From Cyanophora paradoxa (lineage: Eukaryota; Glaucocystophyceae; Cyanophorales; Cyanophoraceae): a DNA stretch of 64,000 nt. Positions 56,480 through 64,000 of the stretch are shown piece after piece (positions within the stretch are counted from its first letter, which is position 1; each line of letters begins with the position of its first letter). The notes beneath the pieces are model-generated. The model was not told the DNA's origin. It was given only the letters and a program-made list of their open reading frames with translations, and searched no databases. The DNA lies in assembly GCA_004431415.1 (NCBI GenBank), contig QPMI01000268.1, positions 61,613 through 125,612 on the forward strand. Direction: 5' to 3'. The translations under genes were made by a program, and so were the position numbers.

Positions 56480-59465
56480 CTAGAAGAGGCCGTCCTGGAG
56501 CATGCGCTTCCTCTCGTCGAAGGCGTAGCGCTTGTAGCGCAGCACGAGGGCCCCCGCCTCCGCCCCCGCCGCCTTCCCCGCCGCCTCGCAGCCCCCCGCC
56601 GGGAAGTGCACCTGCGTGCACGTGCACCCCGCCTGAGGCGCGAGGGGGGACCGGGGAGGGGAGGGGCAGGGGGCGCGCCTTGAACTTGCCGGACTTGCCG
56701 AAGGAGCCCTCGATGGTGCCGACGGCCCCTGTGGCGGCGCGGACGACGCGCAGCCCGACGAACGCGCCGATGTCCGTCTCCTTCTGCGCCGCCCGCGCTC
56801 GATCCCGCCCGGGAGAGTTCTAGTGCTGGCGGGGGCACGGCGCGCGCCTTGAAGAGGTCGCGGCCGATGACGGTGTGGTCGTCGACGGTGCGGTCCACGA
56901 CTCCCCGCCGCTCCTTGATCTTGAAGATCCGCAGCCGCGCGGGGCCCCCCGCCCCCGCCGCCTCCACCGCCTGGCCCGCCCCCCGCTCCAGCGCGCGGGG
57001 AGGAGGGGCGGGGCGCGGCGCGGCGCACGCGGAGGACGCGGCCGGAGAAGGCGAGGCGGCAGGCCTTGTTCTGCAGCTCCACGTCCGCGTCCAGCCGCGA
57101 GCCCACCAGCTGCCCCCGAGGCGTGAGGAGGAGGACTGGGGGGGGGGGGGGGGGGGGTTACCAGGCTGCCGAGGGGGCGGAGACGGGGGCCTCGAGGCGG
57201 AGGAGGGCGTACTGCTGGGAGCGGGGGTACCCCGTCGCCCCCGCTGGCCCGGGGGCGGGGTTCGGGTGCAGCGCGTCGTAGTGGTGGAACTCGCGCGCGA
57301 AGAAGTCCTCCTGCGCCGGCTCGAACCCGCGCGGGGGCGCCGGGGCAGAGGCCGGGGCCGGGGCCAAGCGCACGTCGGAGAGGCGCATGGCGGCGGCTGC
57401 GGCCTCGAGGCCCGAGGCGCTCTCCGCGGGGGCCGCCCCCGCCTGCGGCCCCGCCCCGCCCTCTCCGGACTCGCCCTCCGCCGCCGGCGCCGGCGGGGCG
57501 ACCTGCGGGCCCCGCCTAAGGCCCCGGGAACCGGAAGGCCCTGGGAGGGGTACGCGTGCCTCGGAGAAGAAGTGGGGGGTGGCCATGACGGTGTCGTGCC
57601 CGATCGTCAGGTGCCACTTGCTCTTCTTCGAGAGCACCTGAGGGGGGGGGGGCCGAGGAGGAGAGTGAGCCCGGAGAGCCGGGGAGAGGTCTGCAGGCGT
57701 GGCGCGCCTCGCCCTTGAAGAAGCGGATCTTGTCGACGGCGGCGATGCAGGCCGAGAAGGACGGCACGCTCCCCGGCGCACACGCCAGGCCCCGCTCCAT
57801 CTACAAGCACGCAGCTCAGGCGGCGGGGGGGGGAGGAGGGGGGCCGAGGCGGGGGCGCCTGCTCGGAGGGGAACTGGGTGACGCAGACGCCTGCGGGGCG
57901 GTGAGGCCCGGGGGGCGGGGCGGGGCGGAGCGGGGTACGGCGCACCCGCGCGGTCGCCGTGTTGGATCGACTGCACGGGCTTCCGGAAGACCTGGATCGA
58001 CTTGACCTGAGGGAGCGGGGTACGCCGTTCGGCCCCGGGCGAGCCGGGGTACGGGGGTGGGGGAGAGGGCGCGCCTTCTTCTCCTGCTTGAGGGAGGGGA
58101 TCTCCAGCGAGTCCCCCACCTGCCCCGGGGGGTACGTTAGTCTTCGGACGGGGGAGGGGAAAAGGGGGTACGGCGCGCCTTGATGGAGCCGGCGAGGCAG
58201 GTGCCGGTGAGGACGGTGCCCTGGCCCTTGATGGGGAAGCAGTGGTCCTGTACCCGGGCTCAAGGGGGTGGGGGGAGCGGGAGAGGGGGGGGGGGGGGCG
58301 TTGGGGCCGGGGATACGGGTCGCGCACGACGTAGAAGAGGAAGGGGGCGGAGGAGCGCGTGCGGGCGGGGACCCGCGCGCGGGAGCTGAGTGGGATGCGG
58401 GGCGCGTCAGGGGAAGGAACCTACGGGGGTACGGGGCGGGGAGGGGCGCGCGAGAGGAGGGAGACGAGCTGGGAGACGTCGGGCGGGGCGCTGGAGGGGG
58501 AGCGCTCGTCGGCGACGGAGGCGGCCCCGCCGGGGCACGCCGCCGTCGTCGCGAACGCCGCCTCCGCGAACCTGCCCCGCCTGAGAGGGGCGGGCGTGCG
58601 GGGCGGGGCGGGGCGGGGCCCGGCGAAGGGCCGCACCGCGTGCCGGCGAGGACCTTCCTGATGCGGGCCTTCATCTGCGCCGGAGCTCGCGGGCGGCGGG
58701 GCCGGGGGCGGGGGCTTCGGAGAGCGGGGCGGCGCGCCTTGTCGACCTGCTGGGCGCGGGTCTCGGGGGGGAAGAGGTCGGCCTTGTTGAGTACGACGAC
58801 GAGGTCCGCCACCTCCGTCACCTCCCCCACCACCAGGCACTGCCCCCGGCAGTCAGCCGCCGGCCGGTCGCGCGGACCGCCCGCCCGCCCGCTCGCTCGC
58901 GCGCGCGCCTCGGCGGTCTGCGTCTGGATGCCCTTCGTGACGTCGACGACCTGCGCGCGGCTCGCCCTGCGCGGCGGGCGCGCGGCGCGCGCGTACGCAC
59001 CAGGATGATGCTGTCAATGATCGCCGACGCGCCCAGCACCGTTCGGATGAGCGTCGCGTGCCTGCCGTCGGCGGGACGGGAATTCAGCTCTCGCGCCTGC
59101 CGGGCGGCGCGCGAGCGCGAACCCGGGGCAGTCGACGAGCGTGAGCTGCAGCGCATCGTACTGGCCGGCGAGGTGCTCCGGGACCGGCAGCTCGCACGCG
59201 CTGGGCCTCGATGAGGACAGGAGCGGGCGGAGGAGCCCGAGCGGGGCGCGGACCTGAACCCGAGGTCGATCGTGATGCCACGCTGCCTGCTTTCGGGGTG
59301 CTTGTCCAGCGCGGCCGTCGATAGCCGCGTCGAGAGCGCTTTCACTGCACTGCGGTGGTCAGACTCCAGCCGGCAGCGACCGCGCGAACAGCGCGCACCG
59401 AGGCTGGTCTTTCCCGAGTCGACGTGCCCGAGGACACCGACGTTGACGTTCAGTATTCGGGACAT
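56480..59465 (-). CDS. EEFSEC: Selenocysteine-specific elongation factor eEFSec
   Basis: ATG 59465 gives SRILNVNVGVLGHVDSGKTS with the P-loop GHVDSGKT (G1). VKALSTRLSTAALDKHPESR then QRGITIDLGF follows (G2/switch I; the spelling is close to animal eEFSec). Next come DALQLTLVDCPGHA (G3), SLIRTVLGASAIIDSIILV, VTKGIQTQTAE, EVADLVVVLNKADLFPPETR (G4, NKAD) and MKARIRKVLAGT. Later exons supply beta-barrel domains II/III (GSIKGQGTVLTGT-like region around 58190; VLSKKSKWHLTIGHDTVMAT; RVRLYK-type strands) and the C-terminal domain ending YKRYAFDERKRMLQDGLF at the stop 56480-56482. eEFSec delivers Sec-tRNA to UGA codons with SECIS elements, so the organism makes selenoproteins. The intron near 57137-57157 carries poly-G on the plus strand (poly-C on the sense strand). 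Confidence 0.9.
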
Positions 59466-59530
59466 CGCAAATTTGATCCGCAGCGGTCGGGGTACGTGCA
59501 AGCAGATCAGCAAGGTGGAGTCTTGAAGCG
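59466..59530. promoter_or_regulatory. 65-bp divergent promoter region (eEFSec / DOT1-RING)
   Basis: Only 65 bp lie between the two start codons, so a shared bidirectional promoter, or 5' UTRs that overlap upstream sequence, is forced. I see no TATA box. Confidence 0.5.
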
Positions 59531-62500
59531 ATGAAGATAGCGGGCTATAGAACCGACGATAGCGATGACGATTGGGGCGATGTAGGAATTGAAGAACTTT
59601 GGGCGCTTGAACGGGAACAGCGAAGGAAGCAACGAGTTCGAGGACGTGAACGCGGACGAGTCGGGCAGCGAGACGAGCGATGAGGTCGACGAGAATTCGG
59701 AGGAGGAGGCGCGCGCGCCCGCCGCCTCCCCCGTCGGCTTCCCCTCCTCGGCCACCAAGAAGCGCGCGCGCGTCTCGGGCCAGTCCCCGCCCGCCACCGA
59801 CAAGACCAAGGTCCAAGTCGACGTCCGCTCTGCCAAGCTACCCCACGGCTGCGCCTGGGGCCGGTGCGCCGCGCGCCTCGGCCCTCCGCGCCCGCCCCCG
59901 CCCGCGCTGAGCCCCTCCCAGCGCGCCCTTCGCGAGGCCGACGCAGTTCAAGACTCTGATGGCCGAGGCTGTGCGTCCCCCGGGTCCGACCCGCTTGACG
60001 CGCGGCCCCTGACCCTGCGCCCCGCCCGCAGAAGCGGCTGGCGGGCTGGGACTACGGCATCGTCAAAAAGTACTCGGCCTTCTCGAGGGAGGTCTACGGC
60101 GAAGTCCTCGCGCCCCTCGTCCGCATCGTGCGCCCGCGCCCGGCCCCCCCGCCCTCGTGCGGCCGCGCGGCCCGCCCACGGCGCCGCCGGCAGATCATCA
60201 AGGAGCTCAAGCTGACGAAGGACGACGTCTTCCTCGACATTGGCTGCGGCTGGGGCAATGTTGTCTTCCAGGCGCGGCCGTCCGCCGCGCCGTCGGGACG
60301 CACGGCCGGTTCCGGCTTCGCTGCTGACGCGGGGCGCGCGCAGGTGGCGGCGATGGTCGGGTGCCGCGCGGTGGGCATCGAGATCCAAAAGGATCTCTAC
60401 GGCGCCTCCATGAGCGCCCTCCCCCACTTCGAAAGGGCACGCTGCCCCGCCCCGCCCTGCCGCCGCTGCCGCCGCTGCCGCTGACCTCCCGCGGGCTGCA
60501 GCTGATGGCGGAGAACAACATTCAGGCGGGCAAGTGCGAGTTCTACTGTGCGGACGCCTCGGAGGAGACCTGGGTCTTCAGCGAGTGCGGCCGGCCCCGT
60601 GCGCCCTGCCCTGCGTTCGCGCCTCTAAAATTGCGCGGCGCGGCGGCAGATACAACAAGGTCTTCATGAACAACTTCATGTTCCCCGAGGACATCTCCCA
60701 GAAGGTCCTCAAGGTCTTCGAGGCGACCCTCCTCGACAACGCCATGGCTCGTGCTAGGGCCCCATGCTCAGCCCCTTTCTGCGGCCTCTGATTCCCCGCC
60801 CCTTTCAGCTCCTCACACTTCGCCACCTCGATAAGAAGTACAAGCCCATGTCGGGATTCTACGTGCGGCCCCGCCCTGCACCGCCCACCGGCGCCGCGGC
60901 CGCAGCTGACCCGGGTCGTCCCGCAGGCGGACTCGCCGCTCCAGATCTTCCGCTGGCCCTTCCGCCACTTCTGCACGCGCGAGAACGTCGTCAGCTGGAC
61001 CGCCACGAAGATGGTGCGCGCGCCCGGTGCGCCCTGCGCGCGCCCCTCGCCCACGGCCGCGCCGCGCCGCAGGAGGGCTTCGTCTACGTCGTGAGTCGCA
61101 AGCCGAAGGCGCCGGAGGGCGGCGAGGGCTCGTCACGGGGCTCGACGGCCCCCTCGAAGAAGCGCTCGGAGTACCGGCCGAAGCGGGCGCGCACGACGGC
61201 GGCCTCGCCGACGCACTCGGACGGCGGGAGCGCGCAGGCGGGGAGCAGCCGCGGGGACGAGGAGGACCCGCACGCCTACGCCGACGACGAGGGGAACGCC
61301 GCCGCCTCCGCCCGCTCCGCCTGCCCTTCCCCTATGGAGATCGAGGCTCCCCGGCCCGACCCCGCCCAGCGCTCCCTGCTCCAGCCTGTCCCCATCCTGG
61401 GCGCGGCCCCGACCCCCGGCTACGGCGGCTACTATGGCGGCCGCGGCGTCCTCCCCTCGAACCAGGCCCGCCACCACGCGCCGGCGCCGCCCCAGCCGCA
61501 GCGTGCGGCGGGGCCGAAGACGGAGGGACCGCAGTCGCCGGCGGTCTCCGGCCTCCTAGAGATGGGCGACCTGGCGCCGAGCACGCCGCACGCGCGCCCG
61601 TCGGCGCTGCGGCCCTGCGGCCCGGAGGACCCGCACGCCGCGAGGAATCAGGACGATGATGATGCCCCCGTAGCGCCCCCGCCCAGCAGGCGGTCCCGTT
61701 CCGACAATGCCAGCGCGCTCGGCCTGCCACCCGCGGCTTCAAGTGCAGCGCCAGCTTTTCCAGTCGCGGCTTCAAGTTCAGCGCCAGCTTTGCCGGCCGC
61801 GGCTTCAAGTTCAGCGCCGGCCCCGCCTGCCTCTGCCGAGTTCTCGTTGCGGACAGCTTTAGAGCACTTGCAGGCCGGCCTGAAGGCCACGGAACAGCAG
61901 CAGAGGCGCGAGGAGGCCGCTCAGGCGGAGGTGCGCTAGCGACGAAGGAGCTGCTGACAAGGACTCGACTGATTCGCTGTGCAGATGGCGGAGTTGCGAA
62001 AGCGGGCGGATCAGGCGGAGGTTGCGGGGTCGCGAGAGCGCACAGCGCGGCGAACAGCGGAAGCTCAGCTCGCGCAGGAGCGCACGGCACGCGAGGCGGC
62101 TGCAGCTCAGCTCGCGCAGGAGCGCACGGCACGCGAGGCGGCTGCAGCTCAGCTCGCGCAGGAGCGCGCCGCACGCGAGGCGGCTGCAGCTCAGCTCGCG
62201 CAGGAGCGCACGGCACGCGAGGCGGCTGCAGCTCAGCTCGCGCAGGAGCGCGCCGCACGCGAGGCGGCTGCAGCTCAGCTCGCGCAAGAGCGCACGGCAC
62301 GTGAGGCGTCTGCAGCTCAGTTGGCGCAGGAGCGCACGGCACGCGAGGCAGCTGCAGCTCAGCTCGCGCAGGAGCGCACGGCACGCGAGGCGGCTGCAGC
62401 TCAGCTCGCGCAGGAGCGTGCGGCTCGCGAGGCGGCGGAGGCGCAGCTGGCGCGGAGCCTGCCGGAGGGCCCGCAGGCCCTCGCGAACGTCTCCGCGGTC

Positions 62501-62782
62501 GAGCTCGAACAGGTGCAACAGCGGCTGTACGCGGCCACGGGAGTGATCGCGGCGGCGCTGGCGGAGGCGCGACGGCAAGAGCTGGAGCGGGAGCGGGACG
62601 CTCGGGTGTGCGTGGCGTGCCTGGAGAACGCGCGCTCGGTCATCTGCATGCCGTGCCGCCACAAGGCACTCTGCGACGGCTGCTTCGAGCAGCTGCGGGG
62701 CCGCGACGCGCATGCGCAGTGCCCCATCTGCCGGGCGGCCCTAAGCCTTCACGCCTGCGTCACGGGCGTCCTCAATCCGTAG
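59531..62782 (+). CDS. DOT1: DOT1-like histone H3K79 methyltransferase fused to coiled coil and RING finger
   Basis: ATG 59531 gives MKIAGYRTDDSDDDWGD; a splice at 59582 to about 59642 keeps frame into the acidic FEDVNADESGSETSDEVDEN. The DOT1 domain follows: LAGWDYGIVKKYSAFSREVY, IIKELKLTKDDVFLDIGCGW then GNVVFQ (SAM-binding motif I), VAAMVGCRAVGIEIQKDLYG, NIQAGKCEFYCADASEETWV, YNKVFMNNFMFPEDISQKVL (the VxxNNFxF motif) and LRHLDKKYKPMSGFY. A low-complexity region follows (61080-61830), then LEHLQAGLKATEQQQ. An intron with acceptor GTGCAG at 61983 leads to about nine 14-residue coiled-coil repeats. The C-terminal RING is CVACLENARSVICMPCRHKA with CDGCFEQLRGRDAHAQCPIC, and the stop is TAG 62780-62782. 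The intron at 60272 starts GC. The single-gene model rests on frame continuity and on the partial paralogue at 55.1-56.2 kb. Confidence 0.8.
62063..62440 (+). repeat. 42-bp coding tandem repeat, nine units
   Basis: GCTCAGCTCGCGCAGGAGCG starts a 42-bp unit repeated from about 62063 to 62440, encoding AQLAQER(T/A)AREAAA. Units differ mainly by ACGGCA/GCCGCA (Thr/Ala). The 14-residue period gives a long charged helix or coiled coil before the RING. Confidence 0.9.
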
Positions 62783-63069
62783 GCCCGGCATTTTCCCTCT
62801 GGGCAGCTACATGTGCGGACTCACTGCGTACGTAGTACAGAGCTTGCAATTCGAATTCAGCGTTTCGAAATCGATATCAAATCAGCTGCAGTCATTTGCA
62901 TTCCATATCAATTTCATCAACCCCCCCCCCCCCCTCGGCTGCCTGACACAAGTTCGGCCAATTTGGCAACCCACAGCCCTCGCGCGTGCGGAAACATGCT
63001 GCTGCATTGAAACACTGTTCTTCAAAGACGTCATATTACGGATCGAATTCTAACTCTAGGGCTCCCGCA
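62783..63069. other. Short convergent spacer, no gene seen
   Basis: 287 bp between the 3' ends of the DOT1-RING and PDH genes, with a poly-C run at about 62921-62935 and AT-richer flanks. Confidence 0.5.
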
Positions 63070-64000
63070 TCACCGGTTGCCGACGAGCGTCCGCTTCGCG
63101 GCCTCGGCGATGTTGACGGGCTGCGCGGGAAGAGCGCCGCCGCATAAGAGCAAGCGCAGGACGAAGAGGAAGTAGAAGAAGAAGGGTGGGGACCTGGGGG
63201 AGGGCGAAGGCCTCGAGGTTCTTGGCGTAGGGCATGGGGATGTCAGCGCCCGTCACGCGCTCCACCGGCGCATCCAGCTCGTCGAACGCCTCTGCCGCCC
63301 CGCTCAGGAACGGGGGGGAAAGTAGGCGGCGAGGGGGGGATGGCAGGCGGACCCTCGCTGACGACGGCGCAGATCTCGGAGGCGATGCCGCACTGGGGCC
63401 AGCCCTGCTCGACGGCCACCACGCGGTGCGTCTTCTTCACCGACGCAATGATCGACTCGCGGTCGATGGGCCGCAGCGTCCGCAGGTTGATCACCTGCGC
63501 GGCGTGAGGAAAGGAAAGGAAAGGAAAGGGAGGAGAGGAGCTGCCGACCTCAGCGGAGATGCCCTCCTTGGCGAGGAGCTCGGCGGCGGCGAGGCAGTCC
63601 GCGACGGCCTTGCTGAACGAGATGATCGTCACGTCCTTGCCTGCGAGGGCCCGGGGGCGCTCAGCCGGGGGCGCGCGGGGCGGCGGGGCGCGCCGGCTCC
63701 GGCGGACCCTCGCGCTCGACCTTGGCCTTGCCGATGGGGATGTAGAAGTCGGAGCGCATCGCGGCGTCGCTCATCGGGAACTTCTCGCCTGCGCGGGAGC
63801 ATGGCTCAGCCGGGGCGGGGCGGGCGGGGCGGGCCGGGGCGGGGCCGCCGCGCACCGTAGAGGAGCTCGTTCTCGAGGAAGACGACGGGATCGTTGTCCT
63901 TGATCGCCGACTGCGCGGGGAAGCGGGGCGAGGCGTGAGGGGCCCGGCCCCGCGGCGGCGCCCGGGGCGGGGCGGGGCCGGCGGGGGCACCTTGAGGAGG
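63070..64000 (-). CDS. PDHB: Pyruvate dehydrogenase E1 component, beta subunit (3' part)
   Basis: Exons read from the right edge leftward: [38 protein letters not shown] then [28 protein letters not shown] then [29 protein letters not shown] then [40 protein letters not shown] then [13 protein letters not shown], and [16 protein letters not shown] with the stop 63070-63072. The blocks [24 protein letters not shown] and [15 protein letters not shown] are diagnostic of mitochondrial-type PDH E1-beta. It pairs with E1-alpha to decarboxylate pyruvate using thiamine diphosphate. The N-terminal half lies outside the window. Introns are of the usual C-rich type; one has a GGAAA tract on the plus strand. 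Confidence 0.93.

Noticed and set aside
62063-62440. 42-bp repeats as a CRISPR or non-coding satellite
   Set aside because: They are in frame inside the DOT1-RING gene and encode a regular 14-residue helix repeat.

Overview
This is nuclear DNA of a GC-rich eukaryote, most likely a unicellular alga. The gene set is purely eukaryotic (UBR7, DOT1, eEFSec, a cyclic-nucleotide-binding-domain K+ channel, mitochondrial-type PDH E1-beta, PPR proteins). Genes are cut by many introns of roughly 50-100 nt that start GT or GC, carry C-rich 5' ends, often have CTGAC before the acceptor, and end in (G)CAG. I cannot fix the taxon from sequence alone; pelagophytes, haptophytes and similar GC-rich algae are candidates. 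Because of the introns, gene limits below were found by joining exons whose translations continue a recognisable domain. Internal boundaries are approximate.

Layout. 1-498 (-): 5' end of a PPR-like gene. 2-4.5 kb (+): multipass membrane protein of unknown family. 5.3-7.3 kb (-): UBR7. 7.6-8.9 kb (-): WD-repeat protein. 9.5-11.9 kb (-): MFS transporter. 12.3-17.2 kb (+): protein built from about six copies of an unrecognised module. 17.6-20.7 kb (-): protein with two TIR domains and two WW domains, with an exact 334-bp duplication over two TIR exons. 20.7-25.5 kb: AT-richer, palindrome-laden intergenic DNA with a MITE-like element. 25.5-28.8 kb (+): Cys-rich unknown protein. 29.7-31.9 kb (+): secreted/type I membrane protein. 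32.9-36.25 kb: large inverted repeat (two 1.6-kb arms) carrying a 139-bp satellite. 36.4-41.8 kb (+): PLAT/C2 membrane protein. 42.3-46.9 kb (-): K+ channel with a cyclic-nucleotide-binding domain. 47.8-54.7 kb (+): two tandem PPR-type genes. 55.1-56.2 kb (-): RING gene that looks like a partial copy of the DOT1 gene's 3' end. 56.5-59.5 kb (-): eEFSec. 59.5-62.8 kb (+): DOT1-coiled coil-RING fusion. 63.1-64 kb (-): PDH E1-beta, running off the window.

The genes are mostly unrelated housekeeping and signalling genes. Two possible functional links stand out. UBR7 (in animals linked to H2B ubiquitination) lies in the same window as a DOT1-like H3K79 methyltransferase fused to a RING finger. eEFSec and DOT1-RING are divergent, with only 65 bp between their start codons. 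The strongest leads are the SARM1-like TIR-WW protein, the DOT1-RING fusion, the modular-repeat gene, the frequent GC-AG introns with self-complementary ends, and the 3.3-kb palindrome.
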